From assembly GCA_006384855.1 (NCBI GenBank), contig VCJN01001008.1, positions 1 to 64,000 on the forward strand: 64,000 nt of DNA. The letters are read 5' to 3'. Shown in pieces: positions 1 to 8,822 of this stretch (within the stretch, counting starts at the first letter, position 1; each line of letters starts with the position of its first letter). A program made the position numbers and the translations under genes. The notes below the pieces were generated by a model. The model did no database searches, was not told the origin of the DNA, and saw only the letters and a list, made by a program, of their open reading frames with translations. This DNA is from Tetraselmis striata (Eukaryota > Chlorophyta > Chlorodendrophyceae > Chlorodendrales > Chlorodendraceae).

Positions 1-638
1 CCTACAGTATGTTCTTTAGCCCTACTGCGGCATTGCTCAAAATGCCTCGCAATAGACTCAGTCATATGCCATGGAGGGTGAATAAACACACGTTCATTCG
101 ACAAGTCGCGCGATAATATCGAATTTTGTTCTGAACAGAACGGCAAGTTTCGATGGGTATTCAGACCCTCATTATCCGCACAGCCCTCCAGCGTAAACTG
201 GAACATCTCATGTAAGGGATCGAAGACTCTATCGACCAGTCGCCACTCGGCACTGACTGCAGTCTTTCTAGGCATACGACGCCTCAGAGCCTTTACGCGA
301 CGATGAGTCGAAACTTTCCGAGCACCCGTTACACAGGCTACTGGCAAAGTCGTACCAGACTCGCGTACACTATTCGAGTTCTCATCAGTAGGCGACTCAA
401 CATAGTCGTTACTACTCTCAGAGATGACGACATCGTCACTCGAACATGTACTCGTCACAGGTATATCGTCATTCAGACGTGCATTAGACAATAATGCGGA
501 TACCTCAGGTGCCAATGACATATCGGCAACAGTAACTTCGCAGTCATGCGACTCGACAGTTACTGGACAGCATGATGTAACACAAACATCACTTACATCC
601 CTATCTACTGAGCTGTCAGCAGCAGAATAAGGGCACCC
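1..638 (-). CDS. Pol-like segment of a retroelement, truncated by the window edge
   Basis: An open minus-strand frame of about 212 codons runs off the left edge. It follows, in the same frame, the UAG that ends the zinc-knuckle ORF. The first ~110 codons are acidic and Ser/Thr rich, typical of a linker. A basic patch (RVKALRRRMPRK) and a compact domain follow, with the strings FDPLHEMFQFTLEGCADNEG, LPFCSEQNS and VFIHPPWHMTESIARHFEQC. The order 'F.PL...F.FTL.GCAD..G.N.H...FCS......V(F/W)I(N/H)PP(F/W)' is what I recall from a domain near RT in algal and plant LTR and DIRS retroelements, sometimes compared with adenine methylases (NPPF). Here the N of NPPW is H. RT and integrase would lie beyond the edge. 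Family assignment is inference. Confidence 0.5.
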
Positions 639-842
639 CTATTTCATCTTAGGGCAGTCTTTCAGAAGGTGAGCCTCACCACATTTAAAGCATGTTTTAG
701 CAGCCAGATGCTTAGCATACTTCTCTGGCTCATGCAGTTTTGTGCCGAGGCAACTTACCGAGAGAACGGGCGCCACTAAAAGACCATAGCAAAGGTCGCC
801 GAACAGCGTGTCGACATATTCTTGACGCGTACTCAGCGGAAG
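639..842 (-). CDS. Gag-like zinc-knuckle ORF (CCHC), ends at an in-frame UAG
   Basis: This minus-strand frame has no ATG after the upstream stop (843-845). It carries one perfect retroviral-type knuckle C-x2-C-x4-H-x4-C (CFKCGEAHLLKDC, 654-692), followed by PKMK and UAG (639-641). Such knuckles bind nucleic acid in Gag-like proteins. The frame then continues open for ~212 codons, so Gag and Pol may be joined by readthrough, or the UAG may be a mutation. Upstream coding probably lies in another frame (730-1,077), implying a frameshift or decay. No intact Gag can be defined. Confidence 0.5.
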   Translation of the reverse strand, partial: LPLSTRQEYVDTLFGDLCYGLLVAPVLSVSCLGTKLHEPEKYAKHLAAKTCFKCGEAHLLKDCPKMK

Positions 843-904
843 TCACCGGCACTTCATCAGCACGTCCTGCTGTCATCTGTAGTAACAAACTTACCTGCAT
901 GCAA

Positions 905-1034
905 ACTATAGATGCAAATGCAGGTGCAGATGCTACTATAGATGCAAATGCAGGTGCAAATGCTACTATAGATGCAGATGCAGGTGCAGATGATACTATA
1001 GATGCAGATGCATATGCAAATGCTGCTATAGATG
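905..1034. repeat. 30-bp minisatellite, 4.3 copies
   Basis: The start motif ACTATAGATGC recurs at 905, 935, 965, 995 and (degenerate) 1,025, so the period is exactly 30 bp. The repeats keep frame: plus strand encodes TIDANAGADA-like decapeptides, minus strand ASIVAFAPAF-like ones. It lies between the Nudix-like and zinc-knuckle ORFs. The neighbouring coding frames are on the minus strand, so the minus reading is likelier if either is translated. Confidence 0.85.
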
Positions 1035-1218
1035 ATGCAAGCTTCTCGTTGAGGATCTTGTACTTGAGCCGAAACATGAACGGCTATACGACGAGCTCCC
1101 AGGTCGCAGTCACAGCAGGTCGTTGATCAGCATGTGCAAGTCCGGCAGTAGTCGTCGACTTCAGTCCCACTGTACCGAGCTGCTCCGGCAGTCCAGTACA
1201 GCGCAGCTACTGGTGCAG

Positions 1219-1647
1219 CTAGGTGCGATATATGACTAGAGCGAGCGACCTTTCTGGCGTGCTCATTTCAGGCGTGCGCATCTCACTGACTATCTTTCTG
1301 GATGATAGCCTAGATGCATATAAGAAACATTTCATGCCATCTATGATGAGAACGTCAAACAGTTCTAAGTCGTCCTCAGAGACAAGCAGACCAGTTTCCT
1401 CGCGGAGTTTCCGCACAGCCGTGCCGCGCACAGTAATATCAGACGCTATCGACTTTCCGACAGGTAAGAAGAGAGTCGATCTAGCGTTTGGTTCAGTCGT
1501 CAGAATCACTTGGCGTTCGACCGAGTGACCCTTACCGTAAGTCACCACCACGGCTGCACAAACCTTGGTAGTCGACAGGTCGACAGAACTTTCCTCGTTG
1601 AGCAGCAGCTCTCGGCTCTTGCCAGCAGAATTCATCGACTCAGACAT
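1219..1647 (-). CDS. Nudix-like ORF within the left retroelement region
   Basis: A 142-residue minus-strand ORF starts at the first ATG (1,645-1,647). The frame is open further upstream but without ATG. The fold pattern looks like a Nudix hydrolase: strand VCAAVVVTYG, strand RQVILTTEP, FLPVGK, then AVRKLREETGLL, then DLELFDVLIIDGMKCFLYAS. The core RKLREETGL fits the R-E-U-x-E-E-x-G-U part of the Nudix box except that the first E is K, and the spacing from the box glycine is one residue longer than usual. If real, it would hydrolyse nucleoside-diphosphate derivatives, possibly with reduced activity. It lies on the same strand and 5' of the zinc knuckle, so it may belong to the retroelement or be a captured host fragment. 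Confidence 0.45.
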   Translation of the reverse strand: MSESMNSAGKSRELLLNEESSVDLSTTKVCAAVVVTYGKGHSVERQVILTTEPNARSTLFLPVGKSIASDITVRGTAVRKLREETGLLVSEDDLELFDVLIIDGMKCFLYASRLSSRKIVSEMRTPEMSTPERSLALVIYRT

Positions 1648-1758
1648 GTCGAACTGCTCAGTCGAGGTATCGCAAGTTGAGCAGTGGAAGCTAGAATAAG
1701 GAGCGCAACAGTCGCTCCGAAACCAGTGCGGCAGTCTCGGGTGCCTCACGCAGGTCAA

Positions 1759-2273
1759 GCAGACAAGGCTGTCGTAAACACACAGAAGGCAGCAGAGAGA
1801 GAAAGAAACAATGGTTACAACGTTGTCACCACCCGCCGCTATTTATGCGTATGGCTAGCTCACAGCTAGCCACCACCAAGCGGCACGCGCACTGCTAAGC
1901 GCGTCACCGTGGAGAGTCGTGCCTTGAAGTGTCGAACAGGAGGTCGTCGCTTAGAGACCTCCGCACATGTAGTTGACACATCAGTTTATACACAAGTATA
2001 CAACTGATGTTACAGAGGCAGGCACATTATACTTGTGCCCGCTACGGGTACGCACATGCGTATTATCCCGTAACTACTACTGAACAGTGTACCGGTACCA
2101 GCAGGGGTAACCCCTGGTACCAGTAGGACTCGTCTCATGATTCATCATCCACCAGTACTCGTATTGTGGCGCGTGACACACGCGCGCACACATACGATAC
2201 ATCAGGTACTCGTACATGAATGATGCTACGATCATACAGTACCCGTACAGAGTATGCCATTATTGTCGTCACA
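1759..2273. other. Non-coding stretch with two hairpins, left of the duplicated segment
   Basis: I see no gene here. It holds an imperfect 33-bp palindrome at 1,978-2,010 (arms ACATCAGTT/AACTGATGT with TATAC/GTATAC inside). A second inverted repeat around 2,090-2,125 is built on GGTACCAG and CTGGTACC flanking GGGGTAACCCC. These could be terminal structures of the retroelement to the left, but no terminal repeat pair is visible. Confidence 0.5.
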
Positions 2274-2690
2274 CCACGATGGTTAAACATCCTTTTTGGT
2301 GTCACCAGGCAAAGTACAGGTAATTCTCCCGCGCGCGGTGTAGCGTATGGTGATACTCGAACAATGTCACTAGTCAGGTATGGTATACTGCAGGTATTAA
2401 CGGATAAATTACTACTCGTGTGTAAAATATGATGTAAAAAAAGGTGTAAAAATCGTACTCCACAGAGGCATAGGTATGGACAGAAACAATATTGCGTGAC
2501 ACAGACGTCTTCGCATTTTTTCACTGGCAAACGGCAACTTCTCCATCAACAAATCCGTTCATTAATTTTGACGCCTGTAGTAACGTAGCCTCGCAATCGT
2601 GCGCGATGAGACGATGTGGGCCGCTTTGCCAAGTTGATCAAGCGGCAACTTTGTTACTGGCCTTTTGTAATTTACACCAGTAATAAATGG

Positions 2691-3706
2691 TTACATGAGC
2701 CAGCTGCAAAATTCAAGAAATCCATACAGAAATCCAGAAGGAAATCAAAGCAGCTTTGGTTCACATCGATCTTGTTACGAGTACAGCTGTACAGGTACCA
2801 CCACCGGTGTAAGGATATGTACCACACAAATCCCCATGTGGGTACCCAGTGCCTGGTGCGTTTTGCGCGGTATCCTTACAACCGGTAGTACTGGTACAAG
2901 TAACAAATACAGGTTCGCCCCGGGTCATCGGCCGAAGCCGCTACAGCACTTGCTACTGACGGGAATTCCCCCCCCACCCACCCACCCGCTGCCTGGGTGG
3001 ACCCGACGACCGTCCTCGGCCCTCTCAATCGCGAGCCCTCCGTCCGCCTCCACCCCCGGATGGGGATTGGGGCGGGGCGCGTGCACGGGTGGGACCTTGG
3101 AAGCCTTGGACCCGCCCATGCTGTCACTGCCGCGGAGGAGCAGTGCGAGATGGACACCGGCGTCTTATGTCGTTGCTGATCTGGTCAACTTCTCGTTCGC
3201 TTTTCGTTGAGCACCCTCTCCTTTCATGTCATGTCGGCGCCTCCACCTCACATTCGGCCTAGTGCCGCTATTGGGGTGGCCCGGGATGTTGTGCTGGGAA
3301 GTTCTACTTTCGGCGGAAGGGGACGCGACCCAGCTGGCGGCGGATCTGGCGTTGGGAGGCTCGCATAGGGTATACGTACCCGCCCGTGGCGCCCCGTTCT
3401 GGGTTGACCCCCCCCCCCCCCCCCCACTTCCGCTCCTTGCTGCGAGACATCTTCGAAGCCCCTTTCCTGTCGCATCGGCGCCTCCACCTCACATTCGGCC
3501 TAGTGCCGAGATCGGAGTGGCCCGGGATTGTGTGCAGGGGAGAGCGTCCCTACTGCGTGGAGCGGCGCGCGGGTGTCGGGTGGCGATGCCTGGTCGGTGG
3601 CTGCCATAACGGTTCCCGCCTCTGGTGGCCCATAGCTGGATTTCCTTCTGGATTTCCTTCTGGATTTCTGTCTGGATTTCTTGAATGTTGCATCTAGCAC
3701 ATGTAA
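2691..3706. mobile_element. TIR element with ~56-bp imperfect inverted ends (unit 1)
   Basis: The left arm (2,691-2,746) and right arm (3,651-3,706) are imperfect reverse complements. Left reads TTACATGAGCCAGCTGC then AATTCAAGAAATCC; right, inverted, reads TTACATGTGCTAGATGC then CATTCAAGAAATCC. Both contain tandem GAAATCCAGAAG-type repeats. The ~1-kb interior has a C17 tract, a ~60-bp direct repeat (about 3,234 and 3,475) and a nested 84-bp element, but no convincing ORF. It is likely a non-autonomous or foldback DNA element. Unit 2 copy: 29,647-30,895. Confidence 0.6.
2803..2886. mobile_element. 84-bp MITE-like inverted-repeat element (unit 1)
   Basis: It begins ACCGGTGTAAGGATA and ends TATCCTTACAACCGGT, a 15-bp terminal inverted repeat with one inserted base. 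It is too small to code. In unit 2 its core occurs twice (29,751-29,827 and 29,998-30,075) around 170 bp of other DNA. Confidence 0.6.
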
Positions 3707-4281
3707 TCATAAATACAGGTACTAGTACTGATGCTACCTGTGAATTTGTTATCTCGTAGCGCCTCTTCCTGAGCTTCTGCCGCTCTCCTTCCCGGTAGTA
3801 ATATAATTACATGAGCTAGCAGCAGAAGGCGATATTCATGTTCATGTAGTAATTCACTGCTGCAGCACGAGTATGGACATACCGAACGGTGCCTGTACCA
3901 GAAATCATTCTCAGGCCAGTACAGGGCGCGAGCTTATTGAGCGCTGGCGGATATATGTTGCTACTGATCTCCGAATACGGGTAGCTCCACTGCTTGTACC
4001 TGTATATCCGAGCGGCGACTTTGTCATTACCATGTACACGTACTGTCAGGGCGGAGGCGACACGGGCGGAATCGCACAATTCTTCACCCGTGCCTCGCCA
4101 AATATCAAACGACTCAGCCCATATCCCACCCAAAGCCCATAAGGGCCCATGCGTGGTGGCTTAGAGGTTCTCGTTCACGTCGTGTGCACTGCTAGTGGCG
4201 AATTCGGGGGTGTGATGGGGGTGATCCTTGTACGGGTACATGAGACACCGTACGCGCGCTATATCGCGCCGATTTCAATCA
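3707..4281. other. Gene-free stretch (unit 1)
   Basis: No gene seen. It is shared with unit 2 as 30,896-31,221 plus 35,939-36,173. The 4.7-kb block of unit 2 sits after the shared motif TACACGTACTGTC (about 4,043). Confidence 0.6.
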
Positions 4282-4770
4282 CACACCGGTTCCCCGGGTA
4301 CTCGTTCAATGAAATCCTCCCGGGCTAGAAGCTACGTCTTGCGGGGTCACAATCCTGAGATGCAGCTACCGAAACGAGTACGAGTAATAATTAGTTTCCG
4401 GTTGATATAGTCAACTATAGTCAAATATACCGTCATTTGATCAAAACTCAGAGCCCACGTGACCACCCGTCTCGCCAACCCATCCCACCCCACCGATGCC
4501 CATCGGACACACCGGCCGGCACCATCACGCGCATACCACGGTAGCAGTGCCCTAACGTAGGCATGTGGTGGCCTTCAGGTTCCTCGTCTTGTGTGTCGCG
4601 GGCAGGGATGGGGCTAACGGCGGGATGATGAGGGAGAAGCGCGAGCGGTCACGTGCTAATTATACGCACGTAGCGCGTGCCACGTAGCCAAAAAGCGTTG
4701 CCAGCTACTCATCTCGGATTTGAGACCCGTTTGCGGTCTTCAGAAACGAGTACCTACGCGAACCGGTGTG
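4282..4770. mobile_element. CACACCGG MITE, copy 1
   Basis: A 489-bp insertion with perfect 11-bp TIRs CACACCGGTTC ... GAACCGGTGTG. Unit 2 has the uninterrupted site at about 36,170 (TTTCAATCACCGTGCGGG), which shows a 2-bp CA target duplication. There is no ORF of note, so it is non-autonomous. The CAC... ends and 2-bp duplication resemble CACTA-type elements, but the family is not certain. A second copy is at 20,617. Confidence 0.85.
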
Positions 4771-5098
4771 CACCGTGCGGGTGCGCCGTGGTGTCGGTGC
4801 AAGCAATGGGGCAGTGGACAGTGGCGATGGGTGGCGGAGTCCCCCCCAAAGCCCGCCGTCCGTGCCCGACCTTTAATTCGATAATTAGGGGGGTATTTGC
4901 GTGTACAGCTGTGCTGTGCAGCGTAGCTGTACAATCCTGTAATGCGGATGTTACGAGGCTGTAATGATGTACAGCATGGCGGCATGGTAGACATGGCATA
5001 GTCGCTACAGGTACATAGAAAATAGTGTTCCCATGTCCGTGTCCTGCGCGTACCCGTCTCGGAAACGGGAACTGGTACCGTGACATTTTCATGGGGTA
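4771..5098. other. Gene-free stretch left of DIRS-like element 1
   Basis: Matches 36,174-36,499 of unit 2 almost base for base. No coding signal; long ORFs on either strand here are not supported by any motif. Confidence 0.6.
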
Positions 5099-5104
5099 TG
5101 TTTA

Positions 5105-5277
5105 AAACTAGTTTATGTGGTTTCTCTACCTGTACGAGATAGCCCTGGCGCGGCGCCCGTAGCGCGTGTGTGCGCGCGCACGATTGCGGGGGCCGGTCAG
5201 AGCCACCACCTGCCTTCACGGCGGACCGACCGGTCACTCTCCTTTGCTGTGGCACGCTCCATCGAGCGCACCACAGC
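5105..5277 (+). repeat. Repeat A1 of DIRS-like element 1
   Basis: 173 bp beginning AAACTAGTTTATGTGG and ending GCACCACAGC, apparently identical to A2 at 7,858-8,030. A 5' copy plus an internal 3' copy next to B1 define the split-repeat structure. It is followed directly by a perfect 18-bp palindrome at 5,283-5,300. Confidence 0.9.
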
Positions 5278-5282
5278 AAAGT

Positions 5283-5300
5283 CGCGGCAAATTTGCCGCG
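5283..5300. promoter_or_regulatory. Perfect palindrome next to A1
   Basis: CGCGGCAAATTTGCCGCG is an 18-bp perfect palindrome 5 bp after A1. Copies 2 (minus strand, about 24,107-24,124) and 3 (about 54,226-54,243, one base changed) have it too. It could be a protein-binding site or a hairpin in the element RNA; function unknown. Confidence 0.5.
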
Positions 5301-5535
5301 CAGGGTGCCGGTCTTCCGCCATTGTACCATGTACGGTGAGCGACGCCTTTCGGGGCCCCCCTGGGAGAAACCCGTTAGGGTTTGTGTGGTTAATGTACGC
5401 GCGCCGCTTGCGACGTGCTCACTACTACCCGCGAACGAGCTGCTGATTACTCGAGGAGAGGACGATGCTGCAGCGCTTCCCCATTCAGTGGAACAAGGTC
5501 CAAGACCTTCGACCAGTGTCGACCAACAGTAACCC

Positions 5536-7629
5536 ATGGCTGCCCTTTCCCGTGTGGGCATGGCTCGATCTGTACTGGCCCCTACCCGGCGTAGGTGTCG
5601 CGATGCGCTCCGACTGGGGCGTATGCCGGCGTATGCCCGTCGTCTAGTACAGATTCGAGTACAAAGTGACAGTACACTGCCAGTGGCCAAGCCAGCGCCC
5701 AGTGGCACATGGCTACTCCCACGCCGCTGCACTCCTACTGTGCCGCGCACCGTGGACCCTGACGCCGACGCGGAGAGGGCCAGCAGAGCGACATGGCGCT
5801 CTGCTCGCCCCCCTCGCGACATCCATCGCGCCAATTCATGTACTCCCGACTCCCCCTTTATGAGACATCGCGTCCGTCGTAATCTCGGCAACTGGCAAGC
5901 CGCTGGCGCAAATCGCAGTGTTCTCAACTGGATATCCCGAGGTGTACGCGTTCCTTTCTTGGACGGGCTTGCCCCACCTTCTTTTCATCAGGGGGTGTCA
6001 ATGGGGGGTGCTACTCCTGCTCAACTGGAGTTTATGGACGGTGAATTGGCTCGCTTACTGGCCGTTGGGGCCTGGGAGCGAGGCTACTGCGCAAAATGGG
6101 TGTCCCGGCTGTTCCTGGTTCCTAAGCCTGGACCAAACAAATGGAGGCTCATCATTGACCTCCGCCCCCTGAACCGCTATTGCGAGATGCGCGATCTTTC
6201 GTTTGAGACGCTTTCGCATTTACGCAACCTGGCGCGCCCTGGGGACTACATGTTGCAGATGGACCTGCATGACGGGTTTTACGCGGTTGGAATCGCCCCT
6301 GAGGACAGGGATTTTTTCACTGTCGATTACCGCGGCACTCTGTACCGACTGGCTGGCCTTCCCATGGGCTGGTCTCTGTCCCCCTATTACTTCTGCCAAT
6401 TCACCAACGTCCTCACTAGGGCATTGCGTCGTAACCCGGCTGAAGCATATGGCACACCTATTCCCCGGCGACGATTTGGCCTGCGCATGTTGCCCTACAT
6501 GGACGATTTCTTGTTTCTAGCTCGGACTCAGGCTGAGGCCATCTGGCAACGTGACTACATCGAACGCCACCTCTCGGGCTTTGGTCTGCTGCGCAACCCC
6601 AACAAGGGCGTGTGGGAGCCCACCCAGAAGCTCGTGCACCTGGGGTTAGAAATTGACACATCGGGATCACCTACTCTTCGTGCGCCCGCTGAGAAACTCG
6701 CCAGCATTGCTCGCGCGGCCAAACGCCTAATCCAACGAGCAAAACGCGATCGTCGGTGGTTGCCAGCTCGCGAGTTGGCCGCTCTCGCGAGCAAATGCCA
6801 GTTTCTCTACTTGGCCATTGCCCCTGCCCGTTTCTACCTTCGTGAGCTGCATGATGTGCTCAAGACGCGCGACTCTTGGTCCGGCCGCGTCAAGCTTACC
6901 CGCCAGCTCGAACGCGATCTGCAATGGTGGGTGGGTGTGCCCACCCAACACAACGGCCGTCCCATTAACCGCCCCGTCGAAACCGGATACCTACACGTCG
7001 ACAGTTCGTCGTACGGCTGGGGTGCCGTTTTGAACGAGCACCATGAAGCTCGGGGTTTTTGGTACGACGATGACCGCAATGCGCACATTACCCTGAAAGA
7101 GCTCAAAGCCGTCCGCTTGGCTATTGAGTCCTTCCTCCCTATGCTCCAAAACCGCCACATCCGCTTGCACGAGGATAACCAAGCAGTTGTCGGCGTCCTC
7201 CTTAACATCACCTCTCGCTCTCCACGCCTCATGGCTGAGCTACGCAAAACGTGGTACCTCATGGACACGCACGGCATCACCCTTTCCGTGCGCTACATCC
7301 GTTCTGCGGCGAATATATGGGCTGACCGCCTTAGTCGCGAGGTTGATTGCGACGACTGGCAGTTCAACCCTCGTCGATTCGCCTCGCTCACTGCTAAATG
7401 GGGCGCCTGCACCATCGACCGCTTCGCGACTTCTGAAAACGCCCTCCTGCCCCGCTACAACGCCCGCTGGCGTGACCCGCGGTGCGAGGCCGTCGACGCC
7501 CTGCGCCTCTCCGACGCTGCATGGCGTTGCGAACGTAACTGGTGTAACCCTCCGTGGAACCTCATCGGCGATCTAGTCTCCAAACTTGAGTCCAGCGGTG
7601 CCCCAGCCATCGTCATTGTGCCCTACTAG
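5536..7629 (+). CDS. DIRS-type reverse transcriptase-RNase H-methylase-like polyprotein (C-terminal end lost)
   Basis: 697 codons from the first ATG after an in-frame stop. Residues 1-100 are basic and low-complexity. RT follows: WVSRLFLVPKPG, motif A MDLHDGFYAV (D about 243), GLPMGWSLSPYYF, and the catalytic YMDD at 321-324. RNase H: LHVDSSSYGWGAVL (D489), ELKAVRLA (E522), LHEDNQAV (D547). After it comes IDRFATSEN ... NWCNPPWNLI (NPPW 671-674), the methylase-like region usual in DIRS polyproteins. The element would reverse-transcribe its own RNA. The frame stops at UAG 7,627-7,629, where the other copies read Trp; two further Trp-to-UAG changes follow within 130 bp, so ~65 C-terminal residues are lost. 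No integrase or tyrosine recombinase is present. Confidence 0.9.
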   Translation: MAALSRVGMARSVLAPTRRRCRDALRLGRMPAYARRLVQIRVQSDSTLPVAKPAPSGTWLLPRRCTPTVPRTVDPDADAERASRATWRSARPPRDIHRANSCTPDSPFMRHRVRRNLGNWQAAGANRSVLNWISRGVRVPFLDGLAPPSFHQGVSMGGATPAQLEFMDGELARLLAVGAWERGYCAKWVSRLFLVPKPGPNKWRLIIDLRPLNRYCEMRDLSFETLSHLRNLARPGDYMLQMDLHDGFYAVGIAPEDRDFFTVDYRGTLYRLAGLPMGWSLSPYYFCQFTNVLTRALRRNPAEAYGTPIPRRRFGLRMLPYMDDFLFLARTQAEAIWQRDYIERHLSGFGLLRNPNKGVWEPTQKLVHLGLEIDTSGSPTLRAPAEKLASIARAAKRLIQRAKRDRRWLPARELAALASKCQFLYLAIAPARFYLRELHDVLKTRDSWSGRVKLTRQLERDLQWWVGVPTQHNGRPINRPVETGYLHVDSSSYGWGAVLNEHHEARGFWYDDDRNAHITLKELKAVRLAIESFLPMLQNRHIRLHEDNQAVVGVLLNITSRSPRLMAELRKTWYLMDTHGITLSVRYIRSAANIWADRLSREVDCDDWQFNPRRFASLTAKWGACTIDRFATSENALLPRYNARWRDPRCEAVDALRLSDAAWRCERNWCNPPWNLIGDLVSKLESSGAPAIVIVPY

Positions 7630-7824
7630 CCTGACAAAGCTTAGTACCAACTCCTCTCGGAGATGTGCTCCGACATGTGCTCTTGGAAGCCGCGCCACGA
7701 CCTCTTCATTCCTGGCCGTACCGGCGACCGCCTTCCTGTGGGCGCACCCCGTTAGCATGTCGTCGCCTTCAACATTCCCGCCCGTGACCCCCGCCCGTGG
7801 CCTGCTGCGCCCGGCATTTTCTAG

Positions 7825-8137
7825 TCGGCAAACCAGACGATCCTTGTGAAATGTTTTAAACTAGTTTATGTGGTTTCTCTACCTGTACGAGATAGCCCTG
7901 GCGCGGCGCCCGTAGCGCGTGTGTGCGCGCGCACGATTGCGGGGGCCGGTCAGAGCCACCACCTGCCTTCACGGCGGACCGACCGGTCACTCTCCTTTGC
8001 TGTGGCACGCTCCATCGAGCGCACCACAGCCCGCCCAACCCTCCCTGGCTGTGGGATTGTATGCCTGCAAATTCCTGAATATCACAACCTGTAACCAGAC
8101 CTGGCATTCTTCGGCAAACCAGACGATCCTTGTGAAA
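7825..8137 (+). repeat. B1-A2-B2 terminal array of DIRS-like element 1
   Basis: B1 (7,825-7,851, TCGGCAAACCAGACGATCCT then TGTGAAA), the 6-bp core TGTTTT (7,852-7,857), A2 (7,858-8,030), 80 bp of spacer, and B2 (8,111-8,137, identical to B1). The B1-core-A2 junction is the expected imprint of joined element ends in a circular intermediate. Confidence 0.9.
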
Positions 8138-8822
8138 CGGGTAGTCGTACCTGCCCCCCCCCCCCCCCCCCCCGCCGCCAGTTCGGGAAGTTCCCTCATC
8201 ATATTTCTTCAATTTAAAATACTCGTATACGTCCTCGTATACCTGCGGGTCCGCTGCATATATTTCGGGTCAGGTTATGGCGTCAACACCTGTGGACTTT
8301 ACTGCCTTTATTTTGGGCGGGGTCCCCCCTCCCATCACGGCGCCCTGGATTTTACTGGGAATGGGAAATTTTTCCAGCTATGGCGTCGGGCCCTCCCTCA
8401 CATTGCCTTTTTTGTTGCACATGTATCGCACTGCCGAAATGCTTTGCTCCGCGGGTTGGGGCTTACCCCAACTCGCATTACTCGAATGGGCCGACGCCCA
8501 AACGGGTAGGGCGGACCTTTCGTGGTCAGTGCCGGGTATTTTGATGGCAGTGTTTTAGACGGTGATCCAACAGTGTTGGAAATTCCATTATTGGCCTTCA
8601 ATTAGTCTTGCAGAATGCTTCGGCAATTTGCTTGATGACTATAACGGAGCGTCGCCTACCCAGGGCTTTCCGTAACTGGATTGCTGCCTAAACGGCCGTC
8701 GTAGAGACGCTGCAACGGTTTCACTGGTGCCAGTCCTATCCCGGGGGCGAAAAAATTTCGGGTCGAGTTTATAGTGCGAAGTACTAGCGACTAGCAGTGT
8801 TAATTTTCCCCACAGACATATA
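8138..8822. other. Gene-free stretch with a dispersed repeat at 8,440-8,760
   Basis: After a poly-C tract (about 8,153-8,173) no gene is seen. About 8,440-8,760 recurs, diverged and inverted, at about 31,390-31,705; shared strings include TTTTAGACGGTGATCCAACA and CGTCGTAGAGACGCTGCA. It is likely a fragment of a dispersed non-coding repeat. Unit 2 copy: 36,506-37,192. Confidence 0.55.

Larger units (their letters stand above)
5105..8137 (+). mobile_element. DIRS-like element 1 with split direct repeats, unit 1
   Basis: A 3,033-bp element with the order A1 (5,105-5,277), ORF, B1 (7,825-7,851), A2 (7,858-8,030), spacer, B2 (8,111-8,137). A1 and A2 (173 bp) appear identical, as do B1 and B2 (27 bp). 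This A1-B1A2-B2 plan is that of PAT/Ngaro-type DIRS elements, which integrate by tyrosine recombinase from a circle. The left core is TGTTTA (5,099-5,104) and the right core CGGGTA (8,138-8,143). Unit 2 has the empty site with CGGGTA at 36,500-36,505. The B1-A2 junction holds TGTTTT. No recombinase and no Gag are encoded inside. Confidence 0.9.

Noticed and set aside
2876..3609. ORFs encoding Pro/Gly-rich peptides
   Set aside because: They depend on poly-C or CCCACC runs inside a non-coding TIR element.
4740..5927. 395-codon minus-strand ORF
   Set aside because: It crosses the boundary of DIRS-like element 1 and unrelated flank, has no motif, and is antisense to the element ORF start.
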